Source: Phocaeicola barnesiae DSM 18169 = JCM 13652 (GTDB lineage Bacteria > Bacteroidota > Bacteroidia > Bacteroidales > Bacteroidaceae). Taken from it: a stretch of DNA of 64,000 nucleotides. Made by a program: the position numbers and the translations under genes. Under the pieces are notes generated by a model. It did no database searches. It was not told the DNA's origin and was given only the letters and a program-made list of their open reading frames with translations. This document shows positions 54,465 to 63,731 of this stretch, piece by piece; position 1 is the stretch's first letter, and every line of letters starts with the position of its first letter. The stretch is from the NCBI RefSeq assembly GCF_000374585.1, contig NZ_KB894646.1:1-64000 (forward strand), read 5' to 3'.

Positions 54465-56432
54465 ATGATCCGATTGAATCTTTTGAAAAACGTATTTGTA
54501 GGAACATTTCTGCTATGTACAGCCTGGATGGAGCTTCCGGCACAGAACCCCAAGCCGTTCGTAATTCCGGAATTGAAGGAATGGCAAGGCAAAGAAGGAT
54601 GTTTCATCCCTACAGACAAATCCCGCATCGTATATGGTGATGCATCCTTGAAGCATGTAGCGGAAGCTTTTGCTTCAGACTGGAAGACACAGTTCGGCTT
54701 CGCCATGCAGGTAGTGGAAGGAAAACCGGAGGAAGGAGACTTCTACCTGACTTTAAAGAACGACAAGAAATTGGGGAAAGAAGGATATACGCTTTCTGTG
54801 ACTAAATCTGTAACAGTTACTGCTCCTGAAACGACTGGCGTATATTGGGCGACACGTACGCTACTCCAGATTTGTGAACAGACTGAAGACCATCAGTTAC
54901 CGGTAGGAGAAATACGTGACTGGCCAGACTATGCCATACGTGGATTCATGATGGATTGCGGCCGTAAGTTCATCCCGATGACTTACCTGCGAGACCTTGT
55001 TAAAATAATGTCTTATTACAAGATGAATGTACTTCAGGTACATCTGAACGATAACGGCTTCAAACAGTTCTTCGGTCACGACTGGGATAAGACATACGCA
55101 GCTTTCCGTCTGGAATGCGAAACCTTCCCCGGACTGACGGCCCGCGACGGATATTATACCAAACAGGAATTTGTAGATTTTCAGTTGGATGCAGCCGCAC
55201 AGTTCGTTGAAATCATACCGGAGATAGATGCTCCGGCACATACGTTGGCTTTCAGTCATTACAAGCCGGAATTGGGTAGTAAAGAATATGGCATGGATCA
55301 TCTGGATTTGTTCAATCCCGAAACTTATACTTTCATGGATGCTCTGTTCAAGGAATACCTGGAAGGCGATGAGCCGGTTTTCCGTGGTCCGCGTGTACAC
55401 ATTGGTACCGATGAATATTCCAATAAAAAGAAAGATGTCGTAGAAAAGTTCCGGGCCTTTACAGACCGGTATATCCGTTATGTAGAAAGTTTCGGTAAGC
55501 AAGCATGTGTATGGGGAGCCTTGACTCATGCGCAAGGTGATACACCTGTGAAATCAGAAAATGTCATCATGAGCGCCTGGTACAACGGCTATGCCGAGCC
55601 AAAGGATATGGTCAAACAAGGATACAAGTTAATCAGTATTCCTGACGGACTGATCTACATTGTGCCGGCAGCCGGTTATTATTACGATTATCTGAACACT
55701 CAATATCTGTACGAAAACTGGACGCCTGCGCATGTAGGGCAAGTTGTATTCGAAGAAAAAGATCCGGCTATCCTGGGAGGAATGTTTGCTGTATGGAATG
55801 ATCACGTAGGTAATGGTATTTCAGTGAAAGATATCCATCACCGTCTGTTCCCGGCATTACAGACATTGGCCACGAAGACCTGGGATGCCCAAACAAGTGT
55901 ACCTTATGAAGAATTTGATTCGAAACGCCAATTGCTGAGTGAGGCTCCTGGAGTCAACCAGTTGGGAAGAGTAGGAAAACACCCCGGACTGGTATATGAA
56001 GACGCAGAATTACTTCCAGGAGAATCCTTGCCTATCTGCGAGATCGGTTATGGATACACTGTCACTTTCGACCTTGAGGCAGTTTCTGAGTCTTATGGTA
56101 CAGAACTTTTCCGTTCGCCCGATGCTGTTTTCTATCTGGCAGACCCCGTGAGCGGACTGTTCGGATTTGCCCGTGACGGTTATCTGAATACATTCAATTT
56201 CCGTCCGTATCCGGGTGAAAAGCTCACTGTAAAGATACAGGGAGACAACGCTTCTACTTCTTTATCTATCAATGGGAAATTGATGGAAAAGATGGATATC
56301 CAGAAGCGTTATTTCAATGCAGGAAAAGACTCCATGAATTATGTGCGTACGTTGGTATTCCCGCTCGAAAAGGCAGGAGCCTTCAAGAGTCGCATCACAA
56401 ACCTGAAAGTGTACAACGAAATCACGAAATAG
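54465..56432 (+). CDS. GH20 beta-hexosaminidase
   Basis: The 655-aa secreted glycosidase has a signal peptide (about 1-27, ending ELPAQ). An N-terminal GH20b-like domain precedes the TIM barrel, which begins YAIRGFMMDCGRKF. The catalytic pair is Asp316-Glu317 in VHIGTDEYSNK; the form HIGTDEY differs from the common HIGGDE and is closer to StrH/lacto-N-biosidase-like branches (from memory). The polarising Asp orients the substrate N-acetyl group, so it removes terminal GlcNAc/GalNAc. The C-terminal part is a beta-sandwich of lectin-like look. Likely targets are host glycans or its own wall (inference). Confidence 0.92.
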   Translation: MIRLNLLKNVFVGTFLLCTAWMELPAQNPKPFVIPELKEWQGKEGCFIPTDKSRIVYGDASLKHVAEAFASDWKTQFGFAMQVVEGKPEEGDFYLTLKNDKKLGKEGYTLSVTKSVTVTAPETTGVYWATRTLLQICEQTEDHQLPVGEIRDWPDYAIRGFMMDCGRKFIPMTYLRDLVKIMSYYKMNVLQVHLNDNGFKQFFGHDWDKTYAAFRLECETFPGLTARDGYYTKQEFVDFQLDAAAQFVEIIPEIDAPAHTLAFSHYKPELGSKEYGMDHLDLFNPETYTFMDALFKEYLEGDEPVFRGPRVHIGTDEYSNKKKDVVEKFRAFTDRYIRYVESFGKQACVWGALTHAQGDTPVKSENVIMSAWYNGYAEPKDMVKQGYKLISIPDGLIYIVPAAGYYYDYLNTQYLYENWTPAHVGQVVFEEKDPAILGGMFAVWNDHVGNGISVKDIHHRLFPALQTLATKTWDAQTSVPYEEFDSKRQLLSEAPGVNQLGRVGKHPGLVYEDAELLPGESLPICEIGYGYTVTFDLEAVSESYGTELFRSPDAVFYLADPVSGLFGFARDGYLNTFNFRPYPGEKLTVKIQGDNASTSLSINGKLMEKMDIQKRYFNAGKDSMNYVRTLVFPLEKAGAFKSRITNLKVYNEITK

Positions 56433-56475
56433 GTAAACAAACTATAACGGTGGTTCAATAAAATATGTTTACACA

Positions 56476-56513
56476 AAATGTCCGTTTGTTTTCCCTGAGG
56501 CAAACGGACATTT
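56476..56513 (+). terminator. Hairpin after the GH20 gene
   Basis: AAATGTCCGTTTG (56476-56488) pairs perfectly with CAAACGGACATTT (56501-56513). An outer TTTACA/TGTAAA stem extends it. No long T-run, but the position fits termination. Confidence 0.65.
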
Positions 56514-56613
56514 CATGTAAAAGAGGATGTCATTTGATGGTAAGCATGAGCAACGTTTCATGGAATTTTAGTCAAAAGATTATATCATGGAAAGTAAAAT
56601 CGTTTTTTATTCG

Positions 56614-56621
56614 TAACTTTG
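56614..56621 (+). promoter_or_regulatory. -7 box for the S9 peptidase gene
   Basis: TAACTTTG, matching TAnnTTTG, 35 bases before the start. Confidence 0.45.
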
Positions 56622-56655
56622 TCCTACTTTACGATAAACAATCAAACAGAAAAGT

Positions 56656-58758
56656 ATGAAAAAAGTAGATTTAATGGCTATGACTGCGGCCATGATGCTA
56701 ACAGCGGCTCCGGTTTGCGGAGCTGAGTCTGTACAGGCAGATACTCCCATCATTGGTAAGCAGGAAATTACAATTCAGGATGGACGCCTTACTCCCGAAA
56801 TTCTTTGGGCGATGGGACGTATCGGAAGTTCCTGTGTTTCACCCGACGGTAAACGTATCGCTTACACTGTTTCTTACTATAGTGTAAAAGAAAACAAAGG
56901 ACATACGGTCATTTATGTCATGAATGCCGACGGAACGGGAAATACGCTGCTTACGACAACTGCCGCCAGTGAAAGCAGCCCCGTATGGATGAAAGACGGT
57001 TCTACCCTGGCCTTCCTTTCAGGAGGTCAGATCTGGAAAATGAATCCGGACGGTACAGACCGCAAGCAGCTTTCTTCGTACGAAGGAGGTATCGAAGGAT
57101 TCGCCTTTTCGCCTGATGAAACCAAGGTACTCTTTATCTCGCAAGTGAAATACGGTGAACGTACCGTCGACAAATATCCGGATCTGGATAAGGCCAGCGG
57201 TATGGTTATCGATGACCTGATGTACAAGCATTGGGACGAATGGGTAGAAACCGTTCCGCATCCGTTTGTCGCCTCCTTCGATGGCAATCAGGTTGGCGAG
57301 GCTACCGATATATTGGCTGGCGAACCGTATGAATCGCCGATGAAACCGTTTGGCGGAATCGAACAGTTGACTTGGAGTACAGACTCCAAACAGGTGGCTT
57401 ACACCTGCCGGAAGAAGACCGGACAAGCATATTCAACTTCTACAGATTCGGATATCTATCTATACGATATTGCCAGCAAGCAGACCCGCAACCTGTGTAA
57501 AGAAGATGCCACTGACAAGAATATGGGTTATGACACAAACCCGAAATTCTCGCCGGACGGCAAGAGTATCGCTTGGCAGAGCATGGAACGCGACGGATAC
57601 GAAAGCGACCGCAACCGTCTCTGTGTGATGGATCTGGCTACCGGTAAGAAAACATACGTTACCGAAGCCTTCCAGTCGGGTGTAGACGATTATTGCTGGG
57701 CACCTGACGGCAAGACGTTGTATTTCGTGGGGGTATGGCATGCTACCAGCATGGTTCACAGTACAAACCTGAAAGGTGAGGTAAAACAACTGACCGATGG
57801 CATGTATGATTACACATCAGTAGCCATGCTGAATGACAAGGAGCTGCTCACCAAACGTCATTCATTGAGTGAAGCCGATGAGCTCTTTACAGTTAATCTG
57901 AAGAAAAAGAACGAAGTAACCCGTATTACCCAAGAGAACGACCACCTGTTCAGTCAACTGAAAACCGGTAAGGTAGAAGAACGTTGGATCAAGACAGTCG
58001 ATGGGAAAGACATGCTGGCTTGGGTAGTCTATCCGATCAACTTCGATCCGAACAAAAAATACCCTACGCTGTTGTTCTGTCAGGGCGGTCCGCAAAGTCC
58101 GGTCAGCCAGTTCTGGAGCTACCGCTGGAATCTACAGCTGATGGCTGCGAACGGCTATATCATCATCGCTCCGAACCGTCGGGGACTTCCGGGTTTTGGT
58201 ATGGAATGGCTGGAAGAAATCAGTACCAATTACGGCGGCCATTGCATGGACGATTACCTGAGTGCCATCGATGACATCGCCAAGGAACCTTATGTCGATA
58301 AAGACCGTTTGGGTTGTGTAGGTGCCAGCTTCGGCGGATATTCCGTTTATTGGTTGGCAGGCCACCACAACAAGCGTTTCAAAGCATTCATTGCCCACGA
58401 TGGTTTCTTCAACATGGAACAGCAGTATCTGGAAACCGAGGAATTGTGGTTCACCAACTGGGATCTGGGTGGTCCGTACTGGGACAAACAGAATCCGGCC
58501 GTACAGCGCAGCTATGCCAACTCTCCGCATCTCTTCGTCGATAAATGGGATACTCCGATTCTCTGCATCCACGGTGAAAAGGACTTCCGTATCCTGGCTT
58601 CACAAGGTATGGCTGCCTTCAATGCAGCCCGTTTGCGTGGCGTCCCGGCAGAGCTTCTGATTTTCCCGGACGAAAACCACTGGGTACTGAAACCTCAAAA
58701 CAGTATCTTGTGGCAACGCACTTTCTTCGGCTGGTTGGACAAATGGTTGAAAAAGTAA
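56656..58758 (+). CDS. S9-family dipeptidyl/prolyl-type peptidase (DPP5-like)
   Basis: The 700-aa exported peptidase has a signal peptide (about 1-23). A seven-blade beta-propeller carries PDGK/SPDE-type WD-like turns (SPDGKRIAYTVS, SPDETKVLFIS, SPDGKSIAWQS). The alpha/beta-hydrolase domain follows, with Ser558 (GASFGGYS), Asp643 (GEKDFRI) and His675 (DENHWV). This is the order in periplasmic DPP5 and acylaminoacyl peptidases, which release dipeptides from imported peptides. It is a single gene with its own promoter and a terminator. Confidence 0.94.
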   Translation: MKKVDLMAMTAAMMLTAAPVCGAESVQADTPIIGKQEITIQDGRLTPEILWAMGRIGSSCVSPDGKRIAYTVSYYSVKENKGHTVIYVMNADGTGNTLLTTTAASESSPVWMKDGSTLAFLSGGQIWKMNPDGTDRKQLSSYEGGIEGFAFSPDETKVLFISQVKYGERTVDKYPDLDKASGMVIDDLMYKHWDEWVETVPHPFVASFDGNQVGEATDILAGEPYESPMKPFGGIEQLTWSTDSKQVAYTCRKKTGQAYSTSTDSDIYLYDIASKQTRNLCKEDATDKNMGYDTNPKFSPDGKSIAWQSMERDGYESDRNRLCVMDLATGKKTYVTEAFQSGVDDYCWAPDGKTLYFVGVWHATSMVHSTNLKGEVKQLTDGMYDYTSVAMLNDKELLTKRHSLSEADELFTVNLKKKNEVTRITQENDHLFSQLKTGKVEERWIKTVDGKDMLAWVVYPINFDPNKKYPTLLFCQGGPQSPVSQFWSYRWNLQLMAANGYIIIAPNRRGLPGFGMEWLEEISTNYGGHCMDDYLSAIDDIAKEPYVDKDRLGCVGASFGGYSVYWLAGHHNKRFKAFIAHDGFFNMEQQYLETEELWFTNWDLGGPYWDKQNPAVQRSYANSPHLFVDKWDTPILCIHGEKDFRILASQGMAAFNAARLRGVPAELLIFPDENHWVLKPQNSILWQRTFFGWLDKWLKK

Positions 58759-58779
58759 TATAGTCAACAGACAAAAAGA

Positions 58780-58821
58780 AAAAACGGACAAGCTTTCTGA
58801 CGTGAAAACTTGTCCGTTTTT
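58780..58821. terminator. Bidirectional terminator
   Basis: AAAAACGGACAAG (58780-58792) pairs perfectly with CTTGTCCGTTTTT (58809-58821). It serves the S9 gene and the convergent CBM9-like gene. Confidence 0.9.
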
Positions 58822-58844
58822 GATAGTTACATTCCGGTGAATGA

Positions 58845-59501
58845 TTATTTCTTGAAAATCAATTCTCCGAAAAATTCCGGGCAATGGAAACACGGTTTCG
58901 GAAGCTGAATCGGATTCCAGGAAAGGAAGTGAGGTACCTGCAGCAAATCGCCGCACTTGTAGAAATTACCATGCAGGGTCCGTCCGCCGAAATCGGTAAT
59001 TGTATCATTGAAGAGCGCTGATGCAGGAATCACCAGAGCCAGCTCCCAGCTACACTCCCCTATCCGTTCTTCAAACGGCTCCCGACCGAGGGAACTCCAA
59101 CGGTCGATACTGGCCAACACTTCTTTCGGCGCCGGATGACGGTCGCCTACCTTTCCACAATTCAACAAAAGTGTTCCAGCGCAGTTACATTCAAAATTAT
59201 AGTAAACAGGCTCCTGCAGATTCGGCTGAATAAAAAATTCACAACAAGCGTCTTCCCATACCCGTCCATTATCTGACTCGGCCACAGCACGTACACTCTG
59301 TTCTGTTACCCGATAATGAAGTAATAACGAATGACCCGTATGGGCGATACGGAATTCTACCTTAGGTTTGTAGGGATACTCTGACCAGTTCAGTTCATCG
59401 ATGGGTTGGAAAGCGATTCCTGCCTCATTCAGAATAGTCGGGACTTGCACGGCTGCGATACGGCCGGTTTCAGTCAGTCTTGTAATAGTCAATTGTTTCA
59501 T
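58845..59501 (-). CDS. CBM9-like/DOMON-like carbohydrate-binding protein
   Basis: The 218-aa protein is a beta-sandwich with the CBM9-like signature: VWEDACCEFFIQP in the centre, YYNFECNCAGTLLLNCG next to it, and the end FHCPEFFGELIFKK. There is no signal peptide after the chosen ATG (59501), so it may be cytoplasmic despite a glycan-binding fold. The role is unknown in Bacteroidota, where it is often an isolated gene. A reading to 59531 is longer but begins 7 bases beyond the start of transcription expected for the promoter, so it is less likely. Confidence 0.83.
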   Translation of the reverse strand: MKQLTITRLTETGRIAAVQVPTILNEAGIAFQPIDELNWSEYPYKPKVEFRIAHTGHSLLLHYRVTEQSVRAVAESDNGRVWEDACCEFFIQPNLQEPVYYNFECNCAGTLLLNCGKVGDRHPAPKEVLASIDRWSSLGREPFEERIGECSWELALVIPASALFNDTITDFGGRTLHGNFYKCGDLLQVPHFLSWNPIQLPKPCFHCPEFFGELIFKK

Positions 59502-59520
59502 GAGAAAATCTTTGGTTACA

Positions 59521-59554
59521 CAAATGTACAAAAACTTTAATCATGTCCGGCAAA
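59521..59554 (-). promoter_or_regulatory. Promoter of the CBM9-like gene
   Basis: The minus strand reads TTTG (59551-59554), 22 bases, TACATTTG (59521-59528). Spacing is a base too long but both boxes are exact. Confidence 0.6.
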
Positions 59555-59569
59555 AAAGTAATACAAGAA

Positions 59570-59600
59570 TTTGAAAGATAGCACAGATATCCTATCTTTG
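59570..59600 (+). promoter_or_regulatory. Promoter of the GH97-GH65 operon
   Basis: TTTG (59570-59573), 19 bases, TATCTTTG (59593-59600): a full consensus match, giving a leader of about 45 nt. Confidence 0.85.
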
Positions 59601-59650
59601 TTCATACGAACCTTCAAACAACTGCACATATTCTATAAATTGCATATACT

Positions 59651-61657
59651 ATGAAAAAGAATTGTCTAGTACTTTTCCTTTTGTCCTGCGGTATCTATCA
59701 GGCATCTGCGCAGGTAGTCCAGTCGCCCGACGGACATATTTCTCTTAACTTCCAGGTAAACGATAAGGGTGAAATGCTTTATCAGGTCGACGTCAACAAG
59801 AAAGCTTTCATTGCTCCTTCCGAATTGGGACTGACCGGGAAGAATGGGGTCAACCTGTCCGATAAATTTCGGGTAAAGGAATATAAATACGATTCTGTCA
59901 ACGAAAACTGGACCATGCCTTGGGGGGAAAACAAGCAGCACAACAACCATTACAATGAAATGGCCGTTTACCTTTCCAACCCTGAAGGTACCGAACTCGT
60001 TACGCGCTTCCGGATTTTTGATGATGGCATCGGTTTCCGTTACGAATACCAGGTACCGGGTGTAGACAGTCTGTTTGTCATGGATGAGCAGACGGCTTTC
60101 AACTTTGCTGCCGATGCGGTTTCGTGGTCAATCCCAGCCAGTTTCGACACCTACGAGCTGGAATACCGGAAACTGAAGTTATCGGAAGTAGAAAATGCCA
60201 ATACCCCATTGACCCTCCGGACCGACAAAGGCATCTATGCGAGCATCCACGAAGCGCAACTGGTGGATTACCCGGAAATGACGCTCGTTGCCCACGGTCC
60301 TCACGGGTTCAAGGCCAATCTGGCTCCCTGGCCCGATGGCGTCAAAGCCCGTTATGCAGGCGGTACGTTCCAGACTCCTTGGCGTACGGTACAGATAGCC
60401 GACAAAGCGGTCGGACTCATCAACTCTTCTCTGATTCTGAATCTGAACGAGCCTTGTAAGCTGGAAACGACCTATTGGATCAAGCCGATGAAATACGTAG
60501 GCGTATGGTGGGGCATGCACTTGGGAATCCAGACATGGAAAATGGATGAACGCCATGGAGCCACTACCGAGAATGCCAAGAAATACATCGACTTTGCCGC
60601 GCGTAACCAGATTCAGGGAGTCGTATTCGAGGGTTGGAACGAAGGCTGGGAAAGTTGGGGTACCCAACAACGGTTCGATTTCACCAAGCCCTATCAGGAT
60701 TTCGACATGAAAGAAATTACTGATTATGCCCGCGAAAAGAATATCCAGATTATCGGTCACCACGAAACCGGAGGGAATATCTATAATTACGAGAGGCAAT
60801 TGGAACATGCCTACGAGTGGACAGCCGAATGGGGCATCCATAGTGTGAAGACGGGATATGCCGGAGGATATCCGGACGGACATTCGCACCACGGCCAGTT
60901 TGCCGTAAGACATTACCGGAAGGTGGTGGAAACGGCTGCCCGTTACCAGACCACACTGGATGTACATGAACCGATCAAGGAAACCGGTATCCGCCGTACC
61001 TACCCGAACCTGATGACGCAGGAAGGAGCGAAAGGAATGGAGTGGAATGCCTGGAGTGCCGGAAATACCCCGTCGCATGAAATTGTGCTGCCGTTTACCC
61101 GCCTGCTTTCGGGACCGATGGACTATACTCCGGGTACTTTCGATATCCTCTTTGAAAATACACGGGATTTGCCTACCCGCCAGAAATGGAACGACCAGGA
61201 CAAAGGGAACAGCCGTGTGAACACGACTCTGGCCAAGCAGATTGCCAACTGGGTGATTCTGTATTCTCCGCTCCAGATGGCGTCCGACCTGATTGAAAAC
61301 TACGAAGGACATCCGGCTTTCCAGTTCTTCCGCGATTACGATGCCGATTGTGACTGGTCGGAAGCCTTGCAGGGAGAACCGGGTGAATACATCGCCGTAG
61401 TCCGTAAGGCCAAACAGAATTATTTCTTAGGTGTATCCACCAATGAAGAACCGCGTACGTTGACCATTCCGTTGACCTTCCTTGAGGCCGGTAAGACTTA
61501 CGAAGCCACGATCTATGCCGATGGAGAAGATGCCGACTGGAAAAATAATCCCACTTCCTATCGGATTACCAACAAGCGTGTCACTTCTACAGATGTCCTG
61601 ACAGTCCAAATGGCTCCTGGAGGTGGACAGGCCGTCACATTCAAGCCTCGTAACTGA
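59651..61657 (+). CDS. GH97 alpha-glucosidase, inverting SusB type
   Basis: The 668-aa exported protein has a signal peptide (about 1-20). The beta-supersandwich N-domain runs to about 275. The catalytic barrel follows, with Glu372 (HHETGG), Glu440 (VHEPIKE) and Glu464 (KGMEWNA). Their spacing (68 and 24) matches the base and acid glutamates of SusB (439/508/532, from memory: 69 and 24). The retaining GH97 branch uses an Asp nucleophile where this protein has Gly in SVKTGYAGG, so the inverting alpha-glucosidase type is favoured. The GH65 gene is 14 bases downstream, so they form one operon. Confidence 0.93.
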   Translation: MKKNCLVLFLLSCGIYQASAQVVQSPDGHISLNFQVNDKGEMLYQVDVNKKAFIAPSELGLTGKNGVNLSDKFRVKEYKYDSVNENWTMPWGENKQHNNHYNEMAVYLSNPEGTELVTRFRIFDDGIGFRYEYQVPGVDSLFVMDEQTAFNFAADAVSWSIPASFDTYELEYRKLKLSEVENANTPLTLRTDKGIYASIHEAQLVDYPEMTLVAHGPHGFKANLAPWPDGVKARYAGGTFQTPWRTVQIADKAVGLINSSLILNLNEPCKLETTYWIKPMKYVGVWWGMHLGIQTWKMDERHGATTENAKKYIDFAARNQIQGVVFEGWNEGWESWGTQQRFDFTKPYQDFDMKEITDYAREKNIQIIGHHETGGNIYNYERQLEHAYEWTAEWGIHSVKTGYAGGYPDGHSHHGQFAVRHYRKVVETAARYQTTLDVHEPIKETGIRRTYPNLMTQEGAKGMEWNAWSAGNTPSHEIVLPFTRLLSGPMDYTPGTFDILFENTRDLPTRQKWNDQDKGNSRVNTTLAKQIANWVILYSPLQMASDLIENYEGHPAFQFFRDYDADCDWSEALQGEPGEYIAVVRKAKQNYFLGVSTNEEPRTLTIPLTFLEAGKTYEATIYADGEDADWKNNPTSYRITNKRVTSTDVLTVQMAPGGGQAVTFKPRN

Positions 61658-61671
61658 TAATTATACCAAGG

Positions 61672-63699
61672 ATGTTACACAATAAACTATTATTTACAGG
61701 AATTTTCCTGTCATTGTCACTTTTCTCTTCTGCTCAGGCCGAAGAGAAAAGTGATGGCTGGCACCTGGTCGCAACAGATACGGTCGGTTACACTGGAGTA
61801 ACCTTGGCCAATGGAAGTATCGGATTACAGACCGGACGAAATCCTTTCGAAGTACAGAGTGTCGTATTAAACCATGTATTTGACATTGCTGACAACCAGG
61901 TAAGTAAAGTCATGCAAGGTATTAATCCGTTCCGGCTTTCATTGATAGTGGACGGCGACACCATCCGTTTGAAAGACATGTCCCGGTGGTCGCAGACCTT
62001 AGACATGAAATTCGCCACACTGACTACCTCGTTTGTGCTTCCCCAAAAGGTAGAAGTCCGATGTTCGGCTACTACACTTCGGAATGTAGCCTATAGCGGG
62101 CTGATTCATCTCAGTATTTTTCCTTTACAGGATATTCAAGTTTCCTTATATACGGAAATGAGCGTTCCAGCACAGGAGTATCGGTCTCCCCAGAAGGAAT
62201 ACCGTACCATTTGGGGAGAAGGCGGACGGACCGATATTCTGCGCGTACAGGCTTTGTCTCGAGGAGGGAAACAAAGTGTTTGCGCCAGTTCGTCGTTTCT
62301 TTACGATACCTCCTGCTGGAGATACCAAGGAGATAAGAAGCAGGCTTCCGCTTCCTTGACGGCCACGCTTTCCAAAGGAGAAAAAACGGCTGTTTCCTTG
62401 GTGGCATCCACCTGCTCTACCCGTGATTTCCAAGACCCTGTCAACGAGTCGGAAAGGCGGGTCGTGTACATGTTGCACGAAGGAGATACAGCATTATTAA
62501 GCCGCCACCACCAGCTTTGGGAGGAATTGTGGCAAGGAGATATTGAGATAGAAGGAGACTTGAAAGCCCAGCAACAAGTCCGCTTCGCTTTATTCAATCT
62601 GTATGGCTCCGGTGCCGTCGGAAGCAGACTGAGTATCTCTCCCATGGGGTTGTCCTCACAGGGATATAACGGTCACATCTTTTGGGATGCTGAAATGTGG
62701 ATGTACCCTCCCCTCCTGTTGCTTCAGCCTTCTATGGCCCGCTCCATGCTCGATTACCGGTTCGACAGGTTGGCGGCAGCACGGAAACGTGCCCTTTCTT
62801 TCGGCTACAAAGGTGCCATGTTTCCTTGGGAATCGGACGATGCCGGAGAAGAAGCTACCCCCACCTTTGCGTTGACGGGTCCTTTCGAACATCACATTAC
62901 GGCCGATGTGGGTATTGCCTGTTTCCAGTATTTTCGGGCCACCAGAGATACGACGTGGTTGGCCGAACAAGGATATCCGTTGTTGCAGGAAGTCGCAGAA
63001 TTTCTGACCAGCCGTGTAACCCGTCGGACAGACGGTAGCTACTCCATCTGCAACGTTACAGGGGCCGATGAATATGCGAATGGCGTTACGGATAATGCCT
63101 TTACCAACGGAAGTGCCATTCTGGCTTTACGCTACGCCACTCAGGCCGCAGCTATTTGCAAGCGTTCTTGTCCGGAAATCTGGAAAGACATTGCAGACAA
63201 CCTGCGTATTCTGACTTTTGAAGACGGTACCTTGCAGGAATACGAAGGGTACCAGGGCGAAACCATCAAGCAGGCCGATGCCAATCTGTTGGCATATCCG
63301 TTAGAGTTACGTACAGACCCTAAACTGATACGTCAGGATTTGCGTTATTATGAAAATAAGATTGACCAGCAGAATGGCCCGGCTATGTCTTATGCCATCT
63401 TTGCCGTGCAATATGCCCGTATGCAAGAACCTGAAAAGGCTTATCAGATGTTCCTGAAAAGTTTTGTTCCTCATGAACGTCCTCCCTTCGGTGTATTGGC
63501 AGAAACCCCTACTTCGCAGAATCCTTATTTCATGACAGGAGCCGGCGGTTTGTTGCAGGCGGTACTTTTCGGATTTGGAGGACTGACCATCGATGAAGAC
63601 GGAATCCGTCAGCTTCCTTCTTCCCTACCGTCACACTGGAAATCCTTGACTTTGAAAGGAATCGGACCCGATCGGAAAACCTTTGTATGTACCCACTGA
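61672..63699 (+). CDS. GH65-family hydrolase resembling PGGHG/kojibiose hydrolase
   Basis: The 675-aa exported protein has a signal peptide (about 1-23). The alpha/alpha barrel shows GHIFWDAEMWMYPPLL with Asp339, GADEYANG with Glu467, and AETPTSQNPYF with Glu611. The spacings (128 and 144) agree with residues 301/430/574 of human PGGHG (129 and 144, from memory), the enzyme that removes glucose from collagen glucosyl-galactosyl-hydroxylysine. A Glu at the third place favours a hydrolase over GH65 phosphorylases. FPWESDDAGEEATP is also shared by that branch. Substrate is inferred to be an alpha-1,2-type glucoside; it could instead be trehalose or kojibiose. Confidence 0.9.
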   Translation: MLHNKLLFTGIFLSLSLFSSAQAEEKSDGWHLVATDTVGYTGVTLANGSIGLQTGRNPFEVQSVVLNHVFDIADNQVSKVMQGINPFRLSLIVDGDTIRLKDMSRWSQTLDMKFATLTTSFVLPQKVEVRCSATTLRNVAYSGLIHLSIFPLQDIQVSLYTEMSVPAQEYRSPQKEYRTIWGEGGRTDILRVQALSRGGKQSVCASSSFLYDTSCWRYQGDKKQASASLTATLSKGEKTAVSLVASTCSTRDFQDPVNESERRVVYMLHEGDTALLSRHHQLWEELWQGDIEIEGDLKAQQQVRFALFNLYGSGAVGSRLSISPMGLSSQGYNGHIFWDAEMWMYPPLLLLQPSMARSMLDYRFDRLAAARKRALSFGYKGAMFPWESDDAGEEATPTFALTGPFEHHITADVGIACFQYFRATRDTTWLAEQGYPLLQEVAEFLTSRVTRRTDGSYSICNVTGADEYANGVTDNAFTNGSAILALRYATQAAAICKRSCPEIWKDIADNLRILTFEDGTLQEYEGYQGETIKQADANLLAYPLELRTDPKLIRQDLRYYENKIDQQNGPAMSYAIFAVQYARMQEPEKAYQMFLKSFVPHERPPFGVLAETPTSQNPYFMTGAGGLLQAVLFGFGGLTIDEDGIRQLPSSLPSHWKSLTLKGIGPDRKTFVCTH

Positions 63700-63711
63700 T
63701 GAAGTGGGTAC
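63689..63711 (+). terminator. Terminator at the GH65 stop codon
   Basis: GTACCCACT (63689-63697) pairs with AGTGGGTAC (63703-63711); the stem begins within the last codons, and TTTA follows. Confidence 0.7.
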
Positions 63712-63731
63712 TTTACTGAGGTATTCTATCT

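Noticed and set aside
60179-61312. A 377-codon minus-strand frame opposite the GH97 gene
   Set aside because: Antisense to catalytic residues of a recognised enzyme, so it is a shadow.
54465-63699. A complete polysaccharide utilisation locus
   Set aside because: SusC/SusD genes and a hybrid or anti-sigma regulator are missing, and the enzymes have separate promoters.
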